A stretch of DNA of 64,000 nucleotides from Dermacentor variabilis (Eukaryota > Arthropoda > Arachnida > Ixodida > Ixodidae). Positions 22,416-34,098 of this stretch are shown here, piece by piece (within the stretch, counting starts at the first letter, position 1; each line of letters begins with the position of its first letter). The stretch is from positions 1,302,001 to 1,366,000 of the forward strand of contig NW_027460390.1 of assembly GCF_050947875.1 (NCBI RefSeq), in the 5' to 3' direction. Under the pieces are notes generated by a model. The model had not been told where the DNA came from, did not search any database, and was given only the letters and a program-made list of their open reading frames with translations. Both the position numbers and the translations under genes were made by a program.

Positions 22416-24637
22416 ATAAATCATCATCATCATCAACCTGTTTTATGTCCACTGCAGGACGAAGGCCTCTCCCTGCATTCTTTAATTACCCCTGTCCTGC
22501 GCCAACCGATTCCAACTATAGCGCCCGCGAATTTGCTAATTTCATCGCTCCACCTAGTCTTTTGTAATCCTCGATTGCGTTTTCCTTCCCTTGGTGGCCC
22601 TTCTTAATGTAACGTTCTGTAACGGTTATCTAACCGGCGCATTACATGACCTGCCTAGCTCCATTTTTTTCTCTTGATGTTAATTAGAATATCGTCTATA
22701 CCCGTTTGCTCTCTGATCCAAACCGCTCTCTTTCTGTCTCTTAACGTTATGCCTAGCAATCTTCGTTCCATCGCTCTTTGCGCGGTCCTTCACTTGTTCT
22801 CAAGCTTCTTTGTCAGTCTCCATATGTCAGCACCGGTAAAATGAACTGATTCTACACCTTCCTTTTCAATGATAATGTTAAGCTACCAGTCAGGATCTGG
22901 CAATATCTGCCGTATCCGATCCAACTCATTTCTATTCTTCTGTGAATTTCATTCTAGTGATCATGGTTCCCTGTGATTAATTGACCTAAGTAAACGTACT
23001 CCTTCACAGACTCTAGAGGTCGACTGGCGATCCTGAACTGTTGTTCCTTTGCCCGGCTATTTATTATTATCTTTGTCTTCCTCATATTAATCTTCAACCC
23101 CACTCTTACACTCTCTATGTTTCCTGCTTCCTGCTTCCTGCTTCCTTCCTGCTTTTCTTGTGTAGAATTAAGGTAGCTGTAGATCCTCTGTAGATATTTT
23201 CCAATGTATTTACGTAAGCATTCTGTACTCCTTGATTATGTAATGCCTCTATGACTGCTGATATCTCTGCTGAATCAAATGCCTTTCGTAATTTATGAAA
23301 GCCATTAGAGAGGCTTATTGTACTCTGCGGATTTCTCGATAACCTGATTGATGACAAGGACGTGATCAATTGTAGAGTATCCCTTCCTGAAGCCAGCCTG
23401 TCCCTTTAGTTGATTAAAGTCCATTGTTGCCTTTATTCTATTGGATATTATTTTGGTAAATATTGTATATAACACTAGGCGTAAGCTAATGGGCCTATAA
23501 TTTTTCAATTATTTAACGTCTCCCTTTTTGAGGATTAGTATAATGCTTCCATTCTTCCAGTTTTCTGGGACCCTTGCAGTCGATAGACACTTCGTATAGA
23601 AAGCCGCTAGTTTTTCAAGCATTATGTCTCCTCGATCTTTGATTAAATCGACTGTTATTCCATATTCTGCTGCTCTTCCTTGTTTCACCTCATCGCTAGT
23701 TATAGGAGGAGTTCCTGTATCCTGTTCATTACTGTTCCTAACTGAGGTATCTTGACTCCTCTGGGTACTGTACAGGTCACTATAGAATTCTTCCGCTGCT
23801 TTTACGATATCTTCGAGATTGCTGATGATATTACCATGCTTATCTTTGATTGCATACATCTTAGTTTGCCCTATGCCAAGTTTCTTTCTCACGGGTTTGA
23901 GGTTGCGTACATTTTTTACGGCTTCTTCAGTCTTTCTCACGTTATAGTTTCGAATATCCCTTATTTTCGCCTTGTTAATCAGTTTTGACAGTTCCCTGAA
24001 TTCTATCTCTTGAGTTGGACACTTTCATTTTTTGTCGTTTCTTCATTAGGTACTTTGTTACTTGGGAGAGCTTGCCTACTGGTTGCCTTGGTGTCTTGCC
24101 TCCCACTTCAATTGCACCCTCTGAAGCCAACCTAGTTACGGTTTCATTTATTAGCTCTATGTCATCATCATCTCTCTGTTCTTAGGCTGCGTATATGTTT
24201 GCACGTACCTACCTGACTTTGTCTGATTTTATCCTTACTGCTTCTAGGTTGACCTGTTTCTTCTTGACCAATTCAGCTCTTTCTCTCTTCAAATTGAAGT
24301 AAATCATTGCCTTCACTAACTTATGATCACTGCATTTTACCCCACCTACCACTTCTACATCCTGCACTATGCTGGGATCAGCAGAAAGTATGAAGTCAAA
24401 TTGATTTCTTGTTTCACCATTAGGGTTTTTCCAGATCCACTTTCTGTTGCTACGCTTCCTGAAAAAGGTGTTCATTATTCGAAGCTTATTCGTTTCTACG
24501 AATTCTGCCAGCATCTCCCCTCTAGCGTTCCTAGAATCGACGCCGTGGTTGCCAATTGCTTGTTCACCAGCATGCTTTTACCCATTTTTGCATTGAAGTC
24601 GCAAATTACTACAATATATTGAGTTAGCCAATAAATA
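22416..24637 (-). mobile_element. RTE-clade LINE with internal deletion (U1)
   Basis: On the minus strand: endonuclease C-terminus (NGETRNQFDFILSADPS, SDHKLVKAMI at 24514-24209), the linker VRKKLGIGQTKMYAIKDKHG, RT fingers (MKNYRPISLRL, QAGFRKGYSTIDHVLVINQV), then LRKAFDSAEISAVIEALHNQ. The segment that should hold RQGD and the FADD catalytic box is missing: coding resumes near 23110 with KTKIIINSRAKEQQFRIASR. The 3' end has the (CAT)n/(ATG)n tail at 22420-22435. A possible target duplication AAATAAAT is present at both ends (about 22412 and 24630). U2 keeps only the last 20 bp or so. Confidence 0.85.
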
Positions 24638-24639
24638 AA

Positions 24640-24960
24640 TAGAGGTAAATAGAGGTAACCAATTAAAAAAAGATATTTCTAAAGGTATGAATAGCCTATG
24701 CTTAGAGAATGAACATGTTCACCACGCTTCAAATTGCTTTGCGTGATTTTTTTGCCCATGAAATAAAACCTATAGACTTCAGAGACCCCTCTCGCAGAGT
24801 CTTTTATCAATGGCACCGGAAATGCACGTGAATGTTGTGCGTCTCAGTATTGCTTCTCTTTCCGGTAAGCAATACTAACGACTCATGAAGAAAACATTTC
24901 TAATAATTTGCAACATTTATTAGGGGCGGAAACATCGTCAGTTGCATGCAAAGGTCATAA
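24640..24960. other. Unannotated spacer with a dispersed 155 bp segment
   Basis: AT-rich. Bases 24797-24950 reappear at 49598-49752 in U2 at about 93% identity, a place where U1 has no such sequence. Confidence 0.55.
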
Positions 24961-25029
24961 ATAGATACATGGTGTCGCAATTAACTGTCATGCACCAAGA
25001 CGACATCTGGAACAACCTGGGGCGACAAA

Positions 25030-25614
25030 GTGAAAGGTACTGTGAGGGCTGCGGAGAGCGGTGCGGGGCGGCCGGTCGGAGATAATGATGCCAGGGTAGA
25101 ACTGCTAATTAAAGAAGTAAAGCATCTGAGAAAGGCAAATGGAGAACTTACTAAGCAGGCTGTAAAACTTCGCAAGAAATCACAGACTAGCCCCACAAAA
25201 GTAGCAATAGCCAAACCGGTGAATAATGACAACAGTCAGCATGAAGGAAACACACCAGCTCCAAAGAAGCGGGCAATAAGCCCAGTAGAAACGACAGTGT
25301 GCTCTGCTTTGGAAGAGTTCAAGGAGGCGATTAAACAAATTAGAGATGCCGTAGATAAAACTACCTTCAAAGTTGAAAAGCTATGGAAATGGAGACTGAC
25401 GGCTGAAAAGAGGCTTACCAAAGTAGAAGCGCAAGGCGGGGACGACGAATACCTACCCTCAGAAGCAGAAAGCGTCAGATCGCTCCCTGACGCGTCGGGG
25501 GGTTCAACGAAGCTCACTCTGGCGGGTAGCAGTAAGGCGGGTTCTATAAGCAATGGCGAGCAGGGGGAGCTTTACCATGTGGCAATGGAATTGCCGAGAA
25601 TTTTATCACAATGA
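25030..25614 (+). CDS. I-like LINE ORF1, intact frame of 194 codons
   Basis: A lysine-rich, likely nucleic-acid-binding ORF1. A coiled coil at residues 20-55 (VELLIKEVKHLRKANGELTK), a basic proline-rich linker, and a second helical region (residues 95-140: LEEFKEAIKQIRDAVDKTTF) are visible. A Ser/Gly-rich tail follows. No zinc knuckle is seen, which may mean the ORF is truncated at its 3' end: the stop at 25614 precedes ORF2 by about 65 bp. The start is the first in-frame codon after the 5' leader and is uncertain. Confidence 0.6.
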   Translation: MKGTVRAAESGAGRPVGDNDARVELLIKEVKHLRKANGELTKQAVKLRKKSQTSPTKVAIAKPVNNDNSQHEGNTPAPKKRAISPVETTVCSALEEFKEAIKQIRDAVDKTTFKVEKLWKWRLTAEKRLTKVEAQGGDDEYLPSEAESVRSLPDASGGSTKLTLAGSSKAGSISNGEQGELYHVAMELPRILSQ

Positions 25615-25679
25615 AGCGCCTCTCATGCAGTTAATAAAAACCTCTCCAGACAAACAGAAAATAATTATGCTGCAGTAAA

Positions 25680-28600
25680 CCTTGGCGGATGAGATCAACC
25701 TATCCGGATACAAAGCGACATGCAGGGGCAAAGAGCCGGGTAGGGGGCTAGCCGCGCTCGTAGACAAGAAAATACCTCACATAGAAAATGATTTGCGCCT
25801 TGGACTAAACAAATTAGAATACTTACTTGTGGAAATAATTTTGATAAGGAATAGAAGCAAACCGCGAAGCCTCTTTTGTCTTAATGTTTAGAGCACCCCT
25901 AGCGACATGAAACAGCGTTTCAGGGCACTTCTTAATAAGACTATGGCTTTTACTAAGCACGCTCCGCTCATTATTGGAGGAGATTTCAACGCCCCACATC
26001 AAACCTGGGGATATCGCTGGAATACGAAGAAATGGGATGGACTCTGGCAGCTAGCTACATATCTTAATCTCTCCCTCTTCAGAGACCCAGCTTATCCCAC
26101 TAGGCGTGGTACATCTACATGCAGGGACTCCACCCCAGATTTTACTTTTGTATCAAATTTAGCGAACGCTAGCTGGAATAACTCCAATATTGACCTGGGT
26201 AGTGATCATTACATATTACAAATACTATTGGAAACACCAAGTAATGAGATAAAGCACTTTAACTACATTGACTGGGATGTTTTTCGGAAAGCAAGAAAAA
26301 GCAGAGCTGAGACATAGACAGGAGAAAAGAAAACACTCCAAACTTGGACCACTCAGCTCAGGGAAGATGTAAAGGCGGCAACGAAGGATATTACCACAGA
26401 GGAGGATATCGAAATCATGGACAGTAGGCTGGCGCACTTGATTGAAGCCAAACAATATGTTAAAAAGATGGAAAACGCAACGGCTGAACAGGAGACTCAG
26501 GAAGCGCATAGCATTGTTGAATAGGGAGATTGAAGAACACTCCAGAAATTTACAGAAACAACAATGGGATGAGCTTTGTAATCCCATAGATAGTCGAATC
26601 AGACGTGGTGGAAATTGGAACTTACTTAGACATTTGCTCCATGAGAACGACACGAAATCTCAGAGGGGAACAGCAGTAGCACGACTCGTCCATCGTGAGA
26701 GTCAGGGCAGAACTGAGGAGGCCATTCTAGATCGGCTCGCAGCTAAGTATTTACCACTTAAGGATAGCAACGAGAGTACAGACCCGCCTGAATATACAGG
26801 GGAAGACTGTGAGCCTATGGATCAAGACTTCACAGAAAGCGAAGTTCGCGCAGCCCTGTACGACCTCAACAGTAAATCTGCTGCTGGTCCAGATGGCATT
26901 CCCAATAGGCTGTTGAAAAATTTGGACGATGATTCTATAAAATATTTAGCAGAGTATTTCAACGAACTCTGGAAAAACGGTGATTATGCGAAGGAATGGA
27001 GAATGAGGTGGCTAACACAATTCTTATTCCCAAACCAGGCAAGCAACTCAATCTAGATAACCTAAGACCCATATCGTTAACATCACGTCTGGGCAAACCC
27101 ATGGAGCATGTCATACTCAATAGACTGGCTAAGTATGTAGAAAACAGAAATGTTCTTCCGCATAACCTGATCGGTTTCCGTCCTGGACTTTCGACTCAAT
27201 ATGCAATGCTCTTAATCAAACATCACCTTATTTTTGCCAGCCCGCTACATACGAGAGCTCTTCTAGGCCTAGATGTAGAAAAGGCCTTTGATCGCATCAA
27301 GCACAGGCACATATTGGATATCCTCTCGGAGATGGGATTGGGTAAGCGATTGCCAATATAGTCAAAGCCTTTCTCGGTGGCCGTTCTGCTTTTCTCATGT
27401 TAGGCGAACTCCAATCGACAACCCTGGAACTTGGGAATCGTTGGACACCACAAGGGTCTGTCCTATCTCCCATGTTATTTAATTTGGCAATGTCAAAAGT
27501 GGCTCAAGGTCTCGCGCAGATTGAGGGTATCCACTTTGCTATATATGCAGATGACGTAACAATCTGGAGTGCCGAAGGTAATATGGGACAAACAGAGACC
27601 AAACTACAGGACAGCATTTATGTGGTGGAAACAACACTTGAGAGTATGGGACTGAACTGCTCTGCAAAAAAATCAGAACTATTGGTACTACGGAGCAGTA
27701 AGCGTGGGCGCAAGCCGAACGGATACATCCCAGAGGAAGAACCCCGCACAGACATATACGCCAAGAATGGAGAACCAATCAGGCAGGTGGAGACTATTAG
27801 AGTGCTAGGACTTCTCGTGCAAGCGAATGGATCTAATTGCAGGATGATACAACACATCTACAACAAGTCAGAAGAGGTCATTAGGCTTCTGCGTAGAATT
27901 ACCAACAACCATAAGGGGCTAGGAGAAGACAGTGCCATGAGATTGGTGCATGCATTCGCCTTTTGCCGCTTCTCGTACGTGGCTGGCATGCTACATGGAC
28001 ACAGGCTGATAAGAACAAATTAAACGTTTTAATCAGACGACTTATAAAGGCTGCACTAGGACTTCCCATCAGCACGGCCAATGATAGCCTATTGCGCCTA
28101 GGGCTGCATAACACACTAGAAGAGATAGCTGAGGCTCAACAGGTGGCCCACCAGGAGAGACTAATGGGGACACGACCTGGGAAGGCGCTACTTGAAGAAA
28201 TTGGCGTAGAAATTAACAACCACACCAACGAAGGAGAATTATTAACACAACCGCAAGCGGGACTACGAGAAACAATACAGACCACCCCGTTCCCTGGGAA
28301 CATGCACCCGACACATAACCTCGAGAGACGGAAGGCAAGGGCGAAGGCACTCCTTCAAGACATAGATCAACATGAGCAGCAGGCGGCGTTCGTTGACGCT
28401 GCCTGGGTTAAAACTAAGGATGTATATACCTCCGTTGTTGTAGAAACTCAAGGTAACATACGGGATGCCATCACCGTCTATACCCAGGGCCCTAAAGTAG
28501 CAGAACAAGTAGCAATCGCCTTAGCCATCCGGGCTAATCGGTGGACACATATTTACAGCGACTCTAGAACAGCCATACGCAACTTTACCAACGGATATGT

Positions 28601-29189
28601 GACACGGATAGCAACAAAATTACTAGAGAAGGTCAACAGTGAGAGGATTGAAATCCGCTGGTCTCCTGCACATTTGGGGGTGGTGGACGGAGCTCGGAGA
28701 GACTTCAATGAGGAGGCAAATGAAGCAGCACGAGGACTTTCTAGTCGTGCTCTTCAAGACCGAGCAACGTACACTTCACCCGGGGAACACAGGGATCGAT
28801 TATTAACATATAACGAAATCACGAAGCATTATTATTTAAGCAGAAGGGAATACCCATTGCCACACGGTAAGCTTTGCAGGGCCCAAGTGGTCACATTACG
28901 TCTGCTACAGTCAAGAACATACCCAAGTCCACATTTTATTAACAGGATCTATCCGGAGAGGGACACTCAAAGAAACTATAATAAGTGCAATGGCAGCATT
29001 ACTCTTGACCGCATGCTTTGGCAGTGCCCCGCGGTCTTCACAGACTGTGACAAGGAACAAGAATGGTGGCGGCAAATGCTACACAACGAATCACTCTCTG
29101 ACCAATTACGGGCAGTCCAGAAGGCCCGCAATGTGGCTGAAGGGCTCAGCCTGACAGTGCCAACGTGGGAGCGGCCAGCGTCAACCTAG
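25680..29189 (+). pseudogene. I-like LINE ORF2 (endonuclease, RT, RNase H), broken
   Basis: The endonuclease shows LIIGGDFNAPHQTWGYRWN, then DPAYPTRRGTSTCRDSTPDF and LGSDHYILQI. The RT shows SKSAAGPDGIPNRLLK, LRPISLTSRLGKPMEHVILN, IGFRPGLSTQ, TPQGSVLSPMLFNLAMS and the catalytic FAIYADDVTIW. RNase H shows FVDAAW, IYSDSRTAIRNF and WSPAHLGVVDG, with NEEANEAA. A C-terminal finger (CNGSITLDRMLWQCP) lacks some usual ligands. The frame changes at about 26320-26440, 27000, 27361-27397 and 27990. All main catalytic residues are still readable, so it is a recent casualty relative to LINE-B and LINE-C. Confidence 0.85.
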
Positions 29190-29217
29190 GGTTGACCTTC
29201 AGGACCCAATAAAGCTC

Positions 29218-29285
29218 TTCATACCATACCATACCATACCATACCATACCATACCATACCATACCATACTATACCATATCATATC
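29218..29285 (+). repeat. (ATACC)n 3' tail of the I-like LINE
   Basis: About ten ATACC pentamers decaying into ATACT/ATATC, directly after the AATAAAGCTCTTC end of the element. Confidence 0.9.
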
Positions 29286-29289
29286 AAGA

Positions 29290-29985
29290 TTAATAAAATA
29301 GCAATGCGTTACTCGAAGAAAACCTAGTGCATATGGTTTCCGGTACAGTGGAGTAGCTGCCAGTTATTTTTTCGTTACTGAGATTTATATAGGTAATCTA
29401 ACTAAATATCTAATTCGAGACGTACTATCCTAACTATCAAAGTGTCAATAACGCATTTGAAGGTACAGCCAAGGGGCATCTAATTGCAGTATTTTCAGCG
29501 ACATCCTAATTGTGTACATTTTTTTCTCTGCTGATAAACCTCGCGTAATATGCAGAATACCACGTGACTGCGCTCCCACACGGATCATAAAGCAGCGCCC
29601 TCGAACAGGCTCCCTCTGAGTTATCCAGAATGAAATAAGGAAATTAAGAAAAACAACATGGTCGAGCTAGTACCTTATCTGCCGCGCCCCGGCCGAAGAA
29701 ACATGTCGCGTTTGCTGTTAGTTGGAAACAAGCTGTGATAGCTGTTGTAGCGTAAATAAAGCGCACGGATGTTTTTTTTTTGTCATAAAACATATCACCA
29801 CAAAAGCGAATCGACAACGTCAGTGGAAAGGTTTAAAGATGCGTTTTGTTTCGTCCCATCCGTCAAGTCTTTCTCTATAATGAGCAGAAGGTAAACATGA
29901 ACCTTGCCATGGCATCTGCAAATGGCAACAAGAGGAAGGCCGCAAATATATATATCAGTCATGGAAGTGTGGCGGTAGAGCAAAC
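29290..29985. other. Unique-looking sequence, nothing recognised
   Basis: AT-rich, without a protein motif or clear repeat. Deleted in U2. Confidence 0.5.
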
Positions 29986-29989
29986 GCAT

Positions 29990-30790
29990 TGACTATCATC
30001 AGAAACTATGAAAACCTGAGACAAACAGGCAGCTTCAAGAAACAGTGGCGGAGGACTCCATCTTTGAGTCTTAGCCTACGCACGGATGTTCCAGCAATTA
30101 TGGCGTCAAACCATAATGCTAGCGTGTAGGACGCGGCCACCTAGGGACCAATTTCCAAGTCACCAGTTTGGAGCATTCTAAATGGTGGCCTTTCCCTCTT
30201 AGCACCTTAGCCAGCAACGATGCTTGGAAGACAGAGACCTTCAGCATCGTCTAGATTTCTTGAATTGGGTTCTCACAAAAGCCGATTACCCACCGGACTT
30301 TTGAACAACATCATGTGAACAGATCAAGCCAATTTTTGCAGAAACGGCCAGGTAAGTTTACTTAATGCACACTATTGGAAGGACTCCAATCTACACTGGC
30401 TAAAGCGAAATCGGCACCAGTACCAGTGGTCCCTGAATGTGTGGTTCGGAATTTACGCCGGTGCTATAATCGGTCCCATCTACTTCGATCGCACACTGAC
30501 TCGACAGCGTTACTTGAACGAAATCCTTGAAGGAGTGGTGGATGAGTTTGTCAGCGACGTCCCGCTGTCACGTCTTCCGCTTCTGTGGTCAGCAAGATGG
30601 GGCGCCAAGCACACAGTAGCCGCCGAGCACGAAACTGGCTGGATGCGACTTTTTAAGCGCAATAGATTGGAAGGAACGGGACTGTAAATTGGCCGGCTAG
30701 GCCACCCGAGTTCTCTCCACTCGATTTATTTCTTTGGATTTATGTGAAAGATCGCACTTACATGATCGAGGCGGAGGTCAGATTAGTTCA
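29990..30790 (+). pseudogene. Tc1/mariner-type (DDE_3) transposase relic (U1)
   Basis: Plus-strand fragments line up with arthropod IS630/Tc1/mariner transposases: HTH-like RNYENLRQTGSFKKQWRR, then ISKSPVWSILNGG, ANFCRNGQVSLLNAHYWKDS (region of the first catalytic Asp, here Ala-Asn), and SLNVWFGIYAGAIIGPIYFD with LTRQRYLNEILEGVVDEFVS. The QHDGAPPH region is lost (WSARWGAKHTVA), then IGRLGHPSSLHSIYFF. Stops and replaced catalytic residues make it dead. The 82-codon frame at 30439-30687 is the best kept part. Confidence 0.7.
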
Positions 30791-30799
30791 AGGCAAGGA

Positions 30800-31965
30800 T
30801 AACGGATGTCAGCCGTAGAATTCCGGGGTCGGTCATCAAGAAAGCCACTGAAGATGTGATAAAACGCACACAGTACTGCGTAGCTGCAAAAGCAGATTCG
30901 AACACGTCCTTTAGGCTGGTGTTCAACGGAGTTTACGAATTCATAGATAATAAGAGCGCACTGAAATCTGACGGGATTTTTTTGTCGTTTTTGTGCAGAC
31001 ATCCTGATTGCTAATTCGGCTCATTTAGGAGTGGTATATTGAACACATCGGTTTTGCCTTGTCTCTACACGTTTGTCGCTTCCCGGTCTGTTTATTTCGA
31101 TTTTATTTTTTGACACGAATCTGTTTTTGCAGCACGTATACACTAAGTTCACGAAAAATAAAATGGTCACTTTATTTTGGCTTTGGTCTGAAGCAAGTTT
31201 TTGGCGCGAAATATAGCTTCGCGCCTACTCTTTCGACGCGGTGCAAGCAAAGCCGGGTTTTGAATTGTTCCATGCCTATTACATTGCTTTTGGCATTTCA
31301 TGCGTGGTCAGAGCGAAACTTCGGCCGCGTTATCAAGGGGCTTTTGTTATCAGTGTGATCAGTCGACCTTGAGAGACGGATAATACGTGTGACGTAGAAG
31401 GAATAGCTGGAAAGCCGCGAAACCTGCTGTTGGCGCTCCTTCCGTACCATAATCAAGGTGATGCGCTGTCTCTTCGGGTTTGCGGCAGGCAATACAGTTG
31501 CTTTCAGTCAACTTATTTGAGGCCACTGCTTTGTGATGGTGGGCGGGAGCGCACTCACGTAGTATTTTTCGTACTTCGTGAGGTTTCTTTGCCAGTCGGA
31601 AAAAATTGAACACAATTAGTCCGTCTCTGAAAAAAACGCAGTTAGATCTCATTTTGAGGTACCTACACATGCCCCATTGATACCTTGAATATCAGGACAG
31701 TACTTCTCGAGTTAGATAATTATTCCCATTACTGAATTACATCTCAGTGACGAAAGAATTACTGGCGGCTACTCCACTGTAGTGGAAACAATATGCACTA
31801 GGTTTTCTTCGAGTAACGCGACTGCTCTTTTTTTAGGTCTTGGTTCATGGTAGTCGGGGAACACTGTGTAATTCACTCGGTAACCGAAATGAGGCGAAGC
31901 CGGATTCACTCGACATCAAAATCAAAAGCAGTCATGCGCAGCAGCGCTTATACTCGGATTCACTG

Positions 31966-32041
<76 letters not shown>

Positions 32042-32920
32042 TAGGCTGCAGTTTCGCCGGAAAAGCGAAGGAATATTAGTGATAGCCAAGTATGCGACAA
32101 CTACACGGGGGAAGATTACACCACCGAGAGGACTCGGGCTGTGAAATTGAATTGCGTTCTACTGTAAGGTCTTGTATATGCTCACATAACGCCACCACTT
32201 CAGCGCGCAATTCTTCGAGGTCACACGAAGTTTTTTTCTAGTGCATGATATATATATATATACATGAGGCTCAGAAACAGAAAGCTGGTCAGGCCCCCAC
32301 CCCCCTACCCCCGGGACCCGGGAAAATGAAAACTCTCCGCTTATGTCGTGCTGCGTTCTTCGTTCCTTCATTCTTTGGGAAAATACTGACCTTCTTCTTT
32401 TGAAGGAGAAGGAGTAGTGTGTGAAGAGGCCAGTAAATCCGTTTATGCTAATATCACTATACGAAGCGTTCGTTGATTCCATATACGCGCAATTTGATAT
32501 AAAATTAGCGCAATATTGGATTACTAAAATGCGTACACACTTTTCTAAGCTTGTTTCTACTTACCTGCTAGTTTTTCTAAATATACCTACTTTCTCAGGA
32601 GACACGATGTTCGGTTAGGTGAGCATTCTAATGCCCTGGAATCGTGTGCCCAATGAACGCTGTATATGGACCCACGTAGGCTTACTGGTAGTTGATGTTG
32701 CTGCTGATTTTAATAACTCATAGACACGAGAGGCTGGCAGTTTCGCATTTATTGCTTTATTATTTCCGACGGGCTGCTGGGAAGGCATGTCTTGGAGCGC
32801 AGCTGCGGAGATTGAATCCGCGCATGGCGCATGCGATGCTGATGATCATGAGGGTCCCACATATTGACGCATACCGACAACATGGGATTGGGCCTAACGC
32901 TGGAGGTTTAACAATAAGGA
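30800..32920. other. Mostly anonymous sequence with simple repeats (U1)
   Basis: Matches 53300-55645 in U2. A minus-strand frame around 31560-31360 (SNCIACRKPEETAHHLDYG onward) is similar in U2 (54270-54130) and has a C-x2-C...H-H arrangement like the terminal finger of LINE ORF2, but it is too short to call. Confidence 0.45.
31972..32036 (+). repeat. (GA)n microsatellite, U1
   Basis: About 65 bp of uninterrupted GA dinucleotides. At the U2 site (about 54756-54772) only about eight units remain. Confidence 0.95.
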
Positions 32921-34098
32921 AAAGTTGAATGAATGAATGAATGAATGTTTATGTCATTTTGAATACAACTTCAACAAAGGTACAGGAGCAAAAGGCGCCC
33001 AGCGTCTGACAGGGGCCCTTGTACCCGCAACATGCTCGTGTCTTATGCATCATTTAGTGGCAGTTCATTGGCAGTGAGCATATTACATATTTTCACACAT
33101 TGTACGTGAGTTTACACAAAAACTTAGAGCAACAGAATTTGACAAATTATTGGGTTACAGTTGGTTTACCAATATAGACGGTGAAATAATAAATGTCCCT
33201 CTTTTCCCCCTTTTCCCCCTCTTCCCCTTTCCTCTCCCTGTCCACACACAGTAAAGTACAGGTTGTACATGTAAATTTACAATAATACGCTCAAATACCG
33301 CATATGGCCATGAATGTTTGTGTATCCACGAAAAAAGCAAAAAGCATAAAGCGACTTATGATATATTTGTGTTGCAATAATCACTCTCTTAAACACTGTG
33401 TTAGTAACAATTCCTTCACATGGTTTTTGAAGGCACTTCTAGTCATACCGAAATGAATGTTATCTTCTAGCTTATTTAGAATTGTTAGTATTTGGTAGCT
33501 GGTTATTTTTTTACAACAATGGGCCCTTGTGTTTAGTGTTCGTTTTCGTTTTAGTCTCATATCATGAGGAACTTCATTAATGTTATCGTATATATATATA
33601 TATAGTGCATTGTTATGTATGTACTGCAGTAGTTTAACATCATAAACGTCGTCACCTTTAAGCATTCTGTATTTAACAAATAATGGTAATGTGCTTAGTT
33701 CATAATATGGTCCCTCATAGTTTTCATAAATGCGGAATATCTTCTTTTGTGGAATAATTAGCCTGTTCGAGTTAGCTTTTGTTGTGGTGCCCCCCCCCCC
33801 ATACTAATATTCCGTACGATAATCTGAAGTAGAACAGTGAAGTGTGTATGTTTTGTTCCAGCCAGATAGGTATTAAGTGTGCAATTTTATGCAAGCATCC
33901 AACAGATCGGGAGAGTTCGGTGGCTAAATTATTAATGTGTACATTCCATGAAAGGTGCTCTCGAAACCAAACACCAAGAAACTTTTGCTCCTTAACCCTC
34001 GATATCTGTTGCCCTTCAAAGGTTAAAACTATTTCCCTACTTAGTGGTTGGTTAAGCGCACGAAATATTATGCACTTTGTTTTGGCTGTGTTAAGCTG

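Larger units (their letters stand above)
24960..29290 (+). mobile_element. I-clade-like LINE with RNase H, near full length, dead (U1)
   Basis: Plus strand, in order: ORF1 (25030-25614), endonuclease (about 25680-26320), reverse transcriptase (about 26440-27990), RNase H and C-terminal region (to 29189), AATAAA at 29208, and an (ATACC)n tail to about 29280. Domain order EN-RT-RNase H places it with I/LOA/R1-type elements. Two in-frame stops (25889 and 26315 region) and at least four frameshifts kill ORF2. U2 has lost this whole block. Confidence 0.88.

Noticed and set aside
25236..25553. Minus-strand ORF opposite the I-like LINE ORF1
   Set aside because: Shadow of the plus-strand ORF1.
31840..32079. 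ORF with a run of Glu/Arg
   Set aside because: Translation of the (GA)n microsatellite.
33842..34098. N-terminal extension of the RTE ORF
   Set aside because: The open frame continues into LINE-A antisense sequence by chance; the insertion border with its target duplication is at 34099.
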